From Endozoicomonas sp. ISHI1 (lineage in GTDB: Bacteria; Pseudomonadota; Gammaproteobacteria; Pseudomonadales; Endozoicomonadaceae), in NCBI RefSeq assembly GCF_024606225.1, contig NZ_JAGRPU010000016.1, positions 60,325-124,324 on the forward strand: a DNA stretch of 64,000 nt, read 5' to 3'. Positions 43,432-53,249 of the stretch are shown here, piece after piece (the first letter of the stretch is position 1; each line of letters begins with the position of its first letter). A model generated the notes under the pieces. The model was given only the letters and a program-made list of their open reading frames with translations, did not search any database and was not told the origin of the DNA. A program made the position numbers and the translations under genes.

Positions 43432-43640
43432 TAGGATTCATGCTCCAGAGTGCGCAGGCGGTTGATCATGGCTTCGACCTTGCTGCGTGCGACATCATTC
43501 TTCTCCATCAGTTTCGCGCGCTCTGCCAGCCAGGTGTGCTCCTTGGCGCGCAGTAAGCGGTTTTCTTTTTTCAGTTTCAGGCTGATGGCTACCAGATCGT
43601 CAATTTTCTGGTTCAGGGTTGCGAGTTCGTGGTCGTTCAT
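43431..43640 (-). CDS. Small coiled-coil protein (TIGR02449 type)
   Basis: 69 residues, nearly all coiled coil: LATLNQKIDDLVAISLKLKK, ENRLLRAKEHTWLAERAKL, MEKNDVARSKVEAMINRL. Members of this ZapB-like family sit directly upstream of zapA, as here, with stop and start overlapping (TAATG). Probably a cell-division accessory. The ATG at 43640 is used; the longer frame to 43781 has no support. Confidence 0.88.
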   Translation of the reverse strand: MNDHELATLNQKIDDLVAISLKLKKENRLLRAKEHTWLAERAKLMEKNDVARSKVEAMINRLRTLEHES

Positions 43641-43852
43641 AGGTTCCGGAACCGTGCTATTGGATCTACTATAGCGGCTGTAAGTACACAGAACAATGCC
43701 TTTGCGATTTGCCCAAACGATAAATCTGATACACTCACACACCATCGGGTTTTCACAGAGCCTCTGGGATCTGGTTTTCAATCCACCCTGTTATTGATTG
43801 GTTGTTCCATGATCAATGGGTTCTTTCCAGTAAGGCTTTCAAGGTAATTGTA

Positions 43853-44431
43853 ATGACAAATAGTGATGCGGCCTCAGACGTTGTCGCCTTTAATGAGTTG
43901 GCTGATCGTCTGGTTGAGCTGGGCGGTGACAGTCATCCTTCTGAACTTCATGGTATTCTCTGTGGCACGTTTGCTGCGGGCAGTCAGCCCGGCGTAGAAA
44001 CCTGGTTCCGTCAAGTATCTGCTATGTTGGATGATCAGGAGTTGGACAGCCGTTTCCAGGATCTCCTGCTGCGCATGTATCAGGGAACATTGCAGAAGCT
44101 GGATCAATCAGACTTTTCTATTGCTCTGCTTCTGCCTGATGACGACGAAGCCCTGGAGCAAAGAACTGAAGCGTTGGGTTATTGGTGTCAGGGATTTCTG
44201 TTCGGATTCGGCGAAGTCATTGGAAGCAAGCCACTGAGTCAGGAAGTAGAAGGGGTTCTGGGAGATTTCTCGGAAATTGCCCAGATCCAGCCTGAAGCGG
44301 ATGACAGTGATGAGTCTGAACGTTTGTTTATAGAAGTCAGTGAGTACGTTCGAATGAATCTTTTAACCATTTTTTCAGCGGTGGCCGTCCCGGAAAAATC
44401 GAAAAAGCGCAACACAAAAACCATTCATTGA
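43853..44431 (+). CDS. ygfB: UPF0149 family protein YgfB
   Basis: A 192-residue helical protein of the YgfB/YecA group: ELADRLVELGGDSHPSELHG then ILCGTFAAG, YQGTLQKLDQSDFSIALLLPDD, CQGFLFGFGE. The start with AAGG 8 bases upstream is chosen. Divergent from the zapA pair. In E. coli pepP follows; here ubiH comes next directly. Confidence 0.92.
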   Translation: MTNSDAASDVVAFNELADRLVELGGDSHPSELHGILCGTFAAGSQPGVETWFRQVSAMLDDQELDSRFQDLLLRMYQGTLQKLDQSDFSIALLLPDDDEALEQRTEALGYWCQGFLFGFGEVIGSKPLSQEVEGVLGDFSEIAQIQPEADDSDESERLFIEVSEYVRMNLLTIFSAVAVPEKSKKRNTKTIH

Positions 44432-44495
44432 CATCGCAAAGACTACCGTTGTTCTGTTTAGCGATGAGTGTTTTCACCGTAGAAAGGAGAGAGAG

Positions 44496-45731
44496 ATGAC
44501 CGGGAAGTATGATGTCCTGATCATTGGTGGTGGGCTGGTGGGTGCCAGTCTGCTGTGTGCTCTGGAGTCTGCGATCAATCAACATGGGCTGAAAGTAGCG
44601 ATGGTTGAGACGCACGCAATCGATGAAGCAGGGGATACACCGACCAACGCTCCACCCAACTCTCCACCCAGCTATGATGCCAGAGCCTCGGCACTCTCTT
44701 ATGGTACCCGGCTGATCTACGATGAACTCGGACTCTGGCCTGATCTGGATCCGTTTGCCACAGCTATTCTGGATATTCAGGTCTCTGATCGAGGGCATTT
44801 TGGTGCCACCCGTCTTAATCATCAGCAAGAAAGCGTACCTGCCCTGGGGTATGTGGTTGAAAATTATCGACTGGGTGAAGTGCTGCTCAAAAGACTGAAA
44901 AGTTATCGTGATCGGGGGAGGGTTGAAGTCTTGAGTCCGGCACAGGTTCAATCTTTACAGCCTTTGCCTGACTCAGAAATGAAAGTGGTTATCAGGCAGA
45001 GGGAAGAATTTGTTGAGAAAGTGGCATCTCTGGTGGTCCTTGCCGATGGAGGTCGTTCCCGGTTGATGGAAAAACTGGGTATTTCACGTAAACACTATGA
45101 CTACGAACAACATGCACTGGTTGCCAATGTTTCCCTTGATAAGCCGCACAACGGAGTAGCCTATGAACGATTTGCCGGAAGAGGGCCCATGGCTTTGCTT
45201 CCTCTCTGTGCTGATCGTTCAGCACTGGTCTGGACTGTGCCTACTGATGAAATAGACGACAGAATGTCTATGGATGATGAAACTTTCCTGTCCACTTTGC
45301 AGGAAAAATTTGGTTATCGTGCTGGCGGGTTTACCAAAGTCGGGATGCGTGAAAGTTATCCTCTGACTCTCAGCGTTGCCCGTGAGCAAGTCAGGCCTGG
45401 TCTGGTCGTTCTGGGTAATGCAGCTCACTCTATGCACCCTGTCGCAGGTCAGGGATATAATCTGGCCATCAGGGATACAATGGCTCTGGCCGGGAATATT
45501 ACTGAGTCGCTCAGACAGGCTATTGCCCCGGGCAGTCTGTCCCGTTTGCTTCAATATGTCGAAGAACAGAAGAGCGATCAGAAGATGACTTTGGACTTCT
45601 GTGACGGTCTGGTGAAATTGTTTTCCCGACAGGAGCTGCCGGTGATTCTGGCCAGAAACCTTGGCTTAAGCTGTCTGGATATGAGCCGGGAATTAAAAGG
45701 TCGGTTTGCCAGAAAGGCGATGGGTTTCTAA
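44496..45731 (+). CDS. ubiH: 2-octaprenyl-6-methoxyphenol hydroxylase UbiH
   Basis: FAD-dependent aromatic monooxygenase of ubiquinone synthesis. 411 residues with FAD motif YDVLIIGGGLVGASLLCALE, second motif LVVLADGGRSRLMEKLGI and the C-terminal GNAAHSMHPVAGQGYNLAIRD. GGAGAGAGAG precedes the ATG. Followed by ubiI 50 bases on. Which of the two paralogues hydroxylates which ring position is assigned from conserved gene order. Confidence 0.9.
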   Translation: MTGKYDVLIIGGGLVGASLLCALESAINQHGLKVAMVETHAIDEAGDTPTNAPPNSPPSYDARASALSYGTRLIYDELGLWPDLDPFATAILDIQVSDRGHFGATRLNHQQESVPALGYVVENYRLGEVLLKRLKSYRDRGRVEVLSPAQVQSLQPLPDSEMKVVIRQREEFVEKVASLVVLADGGRSRLMEKLGISRKHYDYEQHALVANVSLDKPHNGVAYERFAGRGPMALLPLCADRSALVWTVPTDEIDDRMSMDDETFLSTLQEKFGYRAGGFTKVGMRESYPLTLSVAREQVRPGLVVLGNAAHSMHPVAGQGYNLAIRDTMALAGNITESLRQAIAPGSLSRLLQYVEEQKSDQKMTLDFCDGLVKLFSRQELPVILARNLGLSCLDMSRELKGRFARKAMGF

Positions 45732-45781
45732 TCCTCAAAAGCCATGAACACGAAAAAAACAGTATCAGGAGGAGATCTCGG

Positions 45782-46966
45782 TTGAAGTCATTTGATCTGG
45801 TGATTGCCGGTGGTGGCATGGTTGGGGTGTCTCTGGCTCTGTCGCTGTCAAAAGCAGACTTGAAAATAGCGTTGGTTGATCAACAGTCGCTTTCGACTCC
45901 GGCGTTTTCTCCTGACAGTCCCTACGCACCCAGGGTCAGTGCCCTGACTGAAGCCTCCTCCCGATTATTTCGGCGACTGGGCGCATGGGATATTATGACC
46001 TCTCAGCGTGTTATGCCCTATCAGCACATGTATGTCTGGGACAGCGAAGGAACGGGTGAGATCGCGTTTGATGCCAGGTCGGTGGGTTTCAAGACGCTCG
46101 GAAGCATCGTTGAGAACGATGTGATTCGTCATGCGCTTCTGAAGCAGTTGGCGCAAACAGATATTGAGTGCTTTCCCAGTCAGTCAACCATTATCTACGA
46201 GTTGGGTGACCCCTGTCAGGTTCAGCTCGATAATGAAAAGATAGCAGCTCGTCTGCTGGTGGCTGCCGATGGTGCCGAGTCCACTCTGAGGAAGCGGTCG
46301 GGTATTCCTTCCAATCAGAAGGACTATCTCCATCATGCAGTGGTCACCACAGTCGAAACAGAGCAATATCATCGGGACACTGCCTGGCAGGTCTTCCTGA
46401 ACACCGGGCCTTTAGCGTTTCTGCCTCTGCCCAGCCGGGGAGATAAGCACTACTGCTCTATTGTTTGGTCATTAGTTCCAGATAAGGCCGATGAAGTTCT
46501 GTCTCTGGATGATGAGGCTTTTTGTCAGGCTATAGAACTTGCTTTTGAATCCAGACTAGGGAAAGTGCTTTCAGCCGACCCCCGGTTTCGCTTTCCTCTC
46601 AAGCAGCGTTATGCCCGCCAATATCATCGAAATCGAATTGTGCTGGCAGGCGATGCGGCCCATACCATTCATCCTCTGGCCGGTCAGGGTGTGAACCTTG
46701 GATTGCAGGATGTGGAGGTTCTCTCTGAAGAAATCTTGCGAGCGGTTGAGCGTGGCGATGATTTTTCTGCCAGTCATATTCTGAATCGGTATGAGCGCAA
46801 AAGGATGGGTAGTAATCTGTTGATGATGAAGTCCATGGAGGGCTTGCAAAACCTCTTTGCCGCTGACGATATCGGTATTCGCTGGCTAAGGAATACAGGA
46901 CTGAAGTGGACAAATAGTCTGCCTCTTGTCAAAGACATGTTGATCAAACATGCCATGGGTGTCTGA
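45782..46966 (+). CDS. ubiI: Ubiquinone hydroxylase UbiI/VisC
   Basis: Second FAD monooxygenase of the same family, 394 residues: DLVIAGGGMVGVSLALSLSK, LVAADGAESTLRKRSGI, GDAAHTIHPLAGQGVNLGLQD. A TTG start is chosen because GGAGGAG lies 7 bases upstream and no ATG exists near. In E. coli UbiI hydroxylates C5 of the ring. Confidence 0.9.
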   Translation: MKSFDLVIAGGGMVGVSLALSLSKADLKIALVDQQSLSTPAFSPDSPYAPRVSALTEASSRLFRRLGAWDIMTSQRVMPYQHMYVWDSEGTGEIAFDARSVGFKTLGSIVENDVIRHALLKQLAQTDIECFPSQSTIIYELGDPCQVQLDNEKIAARLLVAADGAESTLRKRSGIPSNQKDYLHHAVVTTVETEQYHRDTAWQVFLNTGPLAFLPLPSRGDKHYCSIVWSLVPDKADEVLSLDDEAFCQAIELAFESRLGKVLSADPRFRFPLKQRYARQYHRNRIVLAGDAAHTIHPLAGQGVNLGLQDVEVLSEEILRAVERGDDFSASHILNRYERKRMGSNLLMMKSMEGLQNLFAADDIGIRWLRNTGLKWTNSLPLVKDMLIKHAMGV

Positions 46967-47062
46967 TAATTACCTCAATCCATTCATATTTTCTAAACAG
47001 ATGTCACTTTTCTTTCTATTCTCAGTAGTTTGATTCTTTAATTAATCAATCGGGAATATAGA

Positions 47063-48196
47063 ATGAAAAAGTGGTTTCTCGTTTGGGGCGTATTGTGTTT
47101 TTCAATGACGCCCCTGGTTCAGGCTCAGCCAGAGTCTGGGGACTATCAAGATTATGTTGTCACACTGGTTCGTCATGGGGATCGCAGTCCAAGTAGTCCA
47201 TTAAATCCCAAACTCTGGCCTATCGGGCCCGGTGAGATGACAGACACTGGTTTAAAACAGTGTTATGAAGCGGGTAAACATTTCAGGCGCACTCAACTCC
47301 CTGCCGGTTTTCCTTCCCGATGGAACCCAGAGCTCAGTTATCATCAGGCCCGGGGCCTGGACAGAACCATCCAGTGTGCCACCACCATGCTTCAGGCTAT
47401 CTATCCTGACAGTCTGAAAACAGGCTCAGGCGATGAGTTTGCAATTGTCCCACCGGTTTATGCTTCTTTACCGCAAGACGATTATCTACTCGGATTCACT
47501 CAATCCTGCACTGGATTCAGAGCGCTGATCGCTGATATGCAAAAGAGCCCTTTGTGGCAAAAGAAGTTAGAAGAATTGGGGCTCGACAAGATCAGGCTCT
47601 GGGCAAAAGAGTCCGGGCAACAGCGAGCACCATCGCTTCACGCCATTATAGGCCTTGCCGATGCATTGAATGTCAGAAAGCTTCACAACATTCCTCTGCC
47701 AGAGTTCCTGAGTCCTCAGGATGAGCAGCAGCTTCTGGATCTGATAGATTGGTTTATGGCTCAAATAGTTAAAGACAGGCGTATGGTTCAGCTGGCCAGC
47801 CAGCACCTTATGAAGGCTATTGATCAACGCTATCAGCAGCATCAGACCTGTCTTGAAAACGGCAGAACTTCCTGTGAGTACTTCTATCTTTTAGCGGTCA
47901 GTGACACCAATATACTGGCTCTGTTGAGTGCTCTTGGAAGCCCGAGAGAGTTCAATGTTCCCTATACCAGTATGCTGACCCTGCGCTTTTCAGCCTCAAA
48001 CAAGACTGTTCAAGCCTCATTGAATAACGAACCCCTGACACTTTCCTGTGGGACGACATGCTCTCTTGAACAATGGGGTCAGCTGGTCGCTTCTTTACAA
48101 CGCTCTGACTGGACGGAATTGTGCCAGCTGAAGGAGCCTGCGGCTCATTCAACAATTTTTCCTGATATATCCACAGGAACTAAAGAAGAAAAATAA
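47063..48196 (+). CDS. Secreted histidine-type acid phosphatase, variant proton-donor motif
   Basis: A branch-2 histidine phosphatase of 377 residues with signal peptide (FLVWGVLCFSMTPLVQA). The catalytic RHGDRSP motif is at residues 37-43, with MTDTGLKQCYEAGKHFR following as in acid phosphatases and phytases. The C-terminal HD/HDTN motif is replaced by S280-D281-T-N, so the Asp proton donor is kept but the preceding His is lost. Eight or so cysteines suggest disulfides. Predicted periplasmic; substrate unknown. Confidence 0.85.
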   Translation: MKKWFLVWGVLCFSMTPLVQAQPESGDYQDYVVTLVRHGDRSPSSPLNPKLWPIGPGEMTDTGLKQCYEAGKHFRRTQLPAGFPSRWNPELSYHQARGLDRTIQCATTMLQAIYPDSLKTGSGDEFAIVPPVYASLPQDDYLLGFTQSCTGFRALIADMQKSPLWQKKLEELGLDKIRLWAKESGQQRAPSLHAIIGLADALNVRKLHNIPLPEFLSPQDEQQLLDLIDWFMAQIVKDRRMVQLASQHLMKAIDQRYQQHQTCLENGRTSCEYFYLLAVSDTNILALLSALGSPREFNVPYTSMLTLRFSASNKTVQASLNNEPLTLSCGTTCSLEQWGQLVASLQRSDWTELCQLKEPAAHSTIFPDISTGTKEEK

Positions 48197-48351
48197 CGAT
48201 TTTTCTGAACTATATTTAACCAGCTCCGTCTAATGATATTAAGAACGCAGAATTTTGCCAGGAGCCTCTGGAACTTAAGACATGGCAATCCTGGCAGCTA
48301 ATAGTTCTGTCATGTTGAACATTAGAAGTGCCCCTTGGGAAGGAGAAATGA

Positions 48352-49164
48352 ATGCGTAGGTCAGTGCATGCAGGTTTCGTACCTGTTTTTTTATTATTTT
48401 TACTGCTTCAGGGTTGTGGCAAGCAACAGGAATGTCCGAAGGTAGCCCCATCAACGGGAGAGTCTGCCCGTCCGGTTGCTGAAGAAGAAGCTTATGATTG
48501 TACCACTGTTGATACCACTGATGCGCTCAAGCAAACATGGTGTGAGGCACGTGGAGTCTTTGATCAGAGTTCACTGGCTGGTGATGTTGCCAACTTTGGC
48601 AATTATCTGAAAGGTTACCGTCAGGGTGTTAACGATGCTCGCCTTGCTGAAACCAGTCAGGTCTCTCGGGAGGCCTTGGAAGGAAGGGCTGAAAAGCCTG
48701 ATGAAGCGGGCTATCGTGCAGGCTATCAGCGAGTGGTTGATGCTCTGGGTATTATTGAGTACCACTGCAGCGATGGCGAAAAAGCCAGTGAATATAAGGA
48801 TCGCTGGTGTGAGGCTGACGATGCCTATCGCATTGCCAGCGTTGGCAGCAGCGATAACCCGTTCCTGAGAGGGCGCTTTATTGACGGTTATATGGCCGGC
48901 GGTCGTGTCGCTCTGACCGTTCCTACTTCCATGGAAGCTTTCTTTAGTGGCGAAAACCCTGAAGGAAAGCAGTCTGCTATTCACAAGCAGGAAGGCGATG
49001 ATGTTGAACCTAATGAGCAGGCTTTCTATCGCGGCTTTGATGAAGGCTACAAGGCGATGATTGCCAGTATCAGAGAGTCCATCAACGAGGTGATGCAGCA
49101 AATGCAGGTGCCCAACAACATGGAAATGCCAGAAGGTTTAATGCCTCCTCCACCCAATCAATAA
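48352..49164 (+). CDS. Lipoprotein of unknown function with internal duplication
   Basis: A 270-residue lipoprotein: lipobox LLQGC near residue 22. Two related blocks are visible, each with Y-x-C, then WCEA, then a GY/GxxxGY segment (YDCTTVD...TWCEARG...YLKGYRQG and YHCSDGE...RWCEADD...FIDGYMAG), suggesting duplication of a 90-100 residue unit. A later RGFDEGYKAM repeats the glycine pattern once more. The tail is Met/Pro rich (NNMEMPEGLMPPPPNQ). No family recognised. Confidence 0.75.
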   Translation: MRRSVHAGFVPVFLLFLLLQGCGKQQECPKVAPSTGESARPVAEEEAYDCTTVDTTDALKQTWCEARGVFDQSSLAGDVANFGNYLKGYRQGVNDARLAETSQVSREALEGRAEKPDEAGYRAGYQRVVDALGIIEYHCSDGEKASEYKDRWCEADDAYRIASVGSSDNPFLRGRFIDGYMAGGRVALTVPTSMEAFFSGENPEGKQSAIHKQEGDDVEPNEQAFYRGFDEGYKAMIASIRESINEVMQQMQVPNNMEMPEGLMPPPPNQ

Positions 49165-49332
49165 GCTGCGAATGACCTTTGTTGAGATGAGAAGCCCGGT
49201 TATTTTTAATGACCGGCCATTCTTACTGAATGAGTTGATTTTGCTAAAATGATACACATCTGGTCACTGGCTCTGAGCCAGATGGCCACTCGGCCAATAT
49301 CACTTGATTGAACATGAGGAATGGAGTCCAGA

Positions 49333-49554
49333 ATGAATAAGGCCACCTTCTCTATCAGTCTGAATTCTCAGCAGGTATTACAGTATTATCAGGGCAAGAA
49401 GAACCGTGTCCAGGTCAATACCCGTGAGGGTTTTAGCATGAGCATTCCCTACGACGTCCTTCTCAAATTTGTTAGCCGTGAAGGTGTTCATGGTACTTTT
49501 GAAATCTCCTATGGATCGGACGGCAAGCTGGGAGAGCTTCGAAAGATTGGCTGA
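49333..49554 (+). CDS. DUF2835 family protein
   Basis: 73 residues matching the DUF2835 pattern: FSISLNSQQVLQYYQGKKNR, FSMSIPYDVLLKFVSREGVHG then FEISYGSDGKL. Function unknown, found widely in marine gammaproteobacteria. The ATG with GGAG 6 bases before it is chosen over one 12 bases upstream. It converges with the LysR gene. Confidence 0.85.
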   Translation: MNKATFSISLNSQQVLQYYQGKKNRVQVNTREGFSMSIPYDVLLKFVSREGVHGTFEISYGSDGKLGELRKIG

Positions 49555-49588
49555 GGCTCTTTTCTGATTCTTCGTTGTATCCGTTTCG

Positions 49589-50485
49589 TCAATGTGCTGG
49601 CATATCTGTGCCAGCACACACTTCCTTGAGGATATTGGCCAGAGACTTTACGGCTGGCCCCGCATAATCCTGATCAGTGTAAATCAAGTATATCTCGTGG
49701 CGTCGGGAGCCATGAGGCTTAAGGTTTAAAGGTTTCAACACACCAGAGTCCATTTCCTGCTCTACGTGAGCGGTTGGCAGCCAGGCAAACCCCAGCCCCT
49801 GTGAAATCATTCTTACCGATGTGCTGATATGGCTGACGGTCCAGCGTTCTGTTGCTTCCAGCCATCCGGCATCCACTCTTTTGATGCCCGAGTCCCTGAT
49901 GACAATCTGGCGGTGCTGTCTGAGGTCATCCAGGCTCAGAGGCCTGTCTAGCTGGTGCAACGGGTGATCCTTGTGAGCAACCGCCTTGAATGTAACTTTC
50001 ATTAAAGGCTCTCCCATAAAACCCTGTGGCACGAGGCCACTGATCACCAGGTCTGCTTGACCGGTGGCCAACATGTCGGTAGTACCTGAAAGTGCCGTTT
50101 CTACCAGCTCAATATGGGTTTGCTGGCACTCTGATGACAGTCTTTTCAGACAGGTCGAGAGCAACTGGGGTGGAAAGATGACATCAACTCCCAGTGTGAT
50201 GCGGCCTTCCCAGTCTTGGGACAGACTGTCAGCAACCTTTTCGATCGCATCGGACTCTTTCAGCAGGGACCGGGAGCGCCTGATCAGCACTTTTCCAGCT
50301 TCCGTTAATTCTGCCTTCCTGCCTTTGATGACCAGTATTTCAACATCAAGCTGCTGCTGCAGCTTATTTACGGCATAGCTGACGGTTGACTGGCTCTTGT
50401 GAAGGGCTTCTGCGGCTTGTGCGAAACCGCCATGTTCAACGACGGCATGGAGCATTCGCCATTGTTCAAGGGTGACTTTGGCCAT
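49589..50485 (-). CDS. LysR-family transcriptional regulator
   Basis: 298 residues: N-terminal winged helix-turn-helix (LEQWRMLHAVVEHGGFAQAA then EALHKSQSTVSYAVNKLQQQ) and a periplasmic-binding-protein-like effector domain from residue about 90. Divergent from azoR with a 120-base AT-rich spacer, so it probably controls azoR and the pirin gene. Confidence 0.92.
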   Translation of the reverse strand: MAKVTLEQWRMLHAVVEHGGFAQAAEALHKSQSTVSYAVNKLQQQLDVEILVIKGRKAELTEAGKVLIRRSRSLLKESDAIEKVADSLSQDWEGRITLGVDVIFPPQLLSTCLKRLSSECQQTHIELVETALSGTTDMLATGQADLVISGLVPQGFMGEPLMKVTFKAVAHKDHPLHQLDRPLSLDDLRQHRQIVIRDSGIKRVDAGWLEATERWTVSHISTSVRMISQGLGFAWLPTAHVEQEMDSGVLKPLNLKPHGSRRHEIYLIYTDQDYAGPAVKSLANILKEVCAGTDMPAH

Positions 50486-50605
50486 GGATGATGAACTTTT
50501 GATCTAATAATTCGATATTTATAAGGGATATTTTGCGCTTTTTATTCGTAAAAATCGATATTAAATTAAGCTTAACCAAAGCAATCTAATAAACCGGAGA
50601 TCATT

Positions 50606-51208
50606 ATGAGCACCATCCTGCAAATCGATTCCAGTCTGTTTGGCTCAGAAGGACAGTCAGGGCAATTGGCCAGACAGTTTGTTGAAAAATACACCCGGAA
50701 CCACACTGTGGAAAAGGTAATCTATCGTGATCTGGTGTCAGAACCGATTCCTCACCTGACAGCAGAAAGTTTTCAAGGCTTCAGCCTGTCAGAAGAAGAG
50801 CGCAATGAAAACCAGAAGTATATAGCCAGCTTGTCAGATCGTTTGATCAGAGAGTTGAATGAAGCCGATGTACTGGTGCTGGGATTGCCTCTCTACAACT
50901 TTACCATGCCATCAACCCTGAAGACTTACTTTGACCATATTGCCCGGGCAGGCATCACTTTCCGCTACACCGAACAGGGACCGCAGGGGCTTTTGAATGG
51001 CAAAAAGGCCTATATCCTGGCGGCCAGAGGGGGTGAGTATCAGGGTACACCCATGGATACACAAACCGCACTGATCAAGCATTTCCTTGGTTTTATCGGG
51101 ATTACGGATGTCGAGTTCATCTATGCAGAAGGGCTCGCCAAAAGTGGCGACGCAAGAGAAGTCGCGCTGGGTAAAGCTGCAGAAAGAATAGATCAACTGG
51201 TGGCATAA
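50606..51208 (+). CDS. azoR: FMN-dependent NADH:quinone/azo reductase
   Basis: A 200-residue flavodoxin-fold enzyme: ILQIDSSLFGSEGQSGQLA phosphate loop, LVLGLPLYNFTMPSTLKTYF and AARGGEYQGTP are AzoR signatures. Reduces quinones and azo compounds with NADH. Followed after 1-4 bases by the pirin gene. LysR control is likely. Confidence 0.93.
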   Translation: MSTILQIDSSLFGSEGQSGQLARQFVEKYTRNHTVEKVIYRDLVSEPIPHLTAESFQGFSLSEEERNENQKYIASLSDRLIRELNEADVLVLGLPLYNFTMPSTLKTYFDHIARAGITFRYTEQGPQGLLNGKKAYILAARGGEYQGTPMDTQTALIKHFLGFIGITDVEFIYAEGLAKSGDAREVALGKAAERIDQLVA

Positions 51209-51212
51209 AGTG

Positions 51213-52061
51213 ATGCAAGCAAGAGGTTTGATCGAACTCGTACCCGCCCGTCCGGCTTCAGACGGAGCCGGAGTGAAACTCAAGAGAGTCATGGGGTCAG
51301 GGCAGCATAAGCTCATGGATCCCTTTTTGATGCTGGACGAAATCAGAGCTGACGGCTCTGGCGACCTGGGTGCCGGATTTCCGGCTCATCCTCACCGAGG
51401 CATCGAGACGGTGTCGTATATGAAAATGGGAGGATTCAGGCATGAAGATCATCTGGGTAACCAAAGGTCTATAAAGTCAGGTGGTGTTCAGTGGATGAAG
51501 TCTGGAAAGGGAATCGTTCATTCAGAGATGCCTGTTCTTGAAAATGATCAGCTGCATGGTTTCCAGATCTGGTTGAATATGCCCGCAGCCCGGAAAATGA
51601 GTGATCCTGAGTATCTTGATATCAGTGTGGAGAATTTCCCTGTACTGTCGTTTGAAGGTTGGTCTGCCAGATTGCTGCTGGGTGAAGTAGAGATTGATGG
51701 TCGTCAATTATCCGCACCACTGAAAAGAGAGGTAACGGATGCGCTGTTATTGGATGTATCGCTGAAAGCGGGCAGCACTATCAAGCTACCCATAGGTGAC
51801 AAAAAACTGATGGTCTACGTCTATGAAGGTCAGGTAAAACTTCAGGCATCCACAGGTCAGGTCATCAGTCAATCAGAACTGGCGGTTTTCGCGCAAGGTG
51901 ACGGACTTGAATTGGGTACTGAAAGTCAAGCTGGCTTTCTGATACTGGCGGGTAAACCATTGAATGAGCCTGTTGTGCAGTATGGACCTTTTGTTATGAA
52001 CAGTCGCGAAGAAGTGATGCAGGCGGTTCGGGAGTACCAGAGTGGGGCGTTTTTGAGTTAG
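51213..52061 (+). CDS. Pirin family protein
   Basis: A 282-residue bicupin. Metal-binding residues are visible in FPAHPHRGIETVSYMKMGG followed by RHEDHLGN and the usual GVQWMKSGKGIVHSEMP. Bacterial pirins can act as quercetinases or redox-related proteins. ATG at 51213 used; a GTG 3 bases earlier is possible. Operon with azoR. Confidence 0.93.
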   Translation: MQARGLIELVPARPASDGAGVKLKRVMGSGQHKLMDPFLMLDEIRADGSGDLGAGFPAHPHRGIETVSYMKMGGFRHEDHLGNQRSIKSGGVQWMKSGKGIVHSEMPVLENDQLHGFQIWLNMPAARKMSDPEYLDISVENFPVLSFEGWSARLLLGEVEIDGRQLSAPLKREVTDALLLDVSLKAGSTIKLPIGDKKLMVYVYEGQVKLQASTGQVISQSELAVFAQGDGLELGTESQAGFLILAGKPLNEPVVQYGPFVMNSREEVMQAVREYQSGAFLS

Positions 52062-52086
52062 GAGCCTGCCTGCAGGCAGACTCCTG
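52062..52086. repeat. Perfect-armed palindrome after the pirin gene
   Basis: AGGAGcCTGCC, TGCA, GGCAGaCTCCT forms a near-perfect hairpin immediately after the pirin stop. No T run follows, so it may protect or end the transcript in a factor-dependent way. Confidence 0.5.
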
Positions 52087-52118
52087 TAGAGAATCATGAG
52101 TAATGAAAAAAGTAATGA

Positions 52119-52430
<312 letters not shown>

Positions 52431-52434
52431 TCAG

Positions 52435-53249
<815 letters not shown>

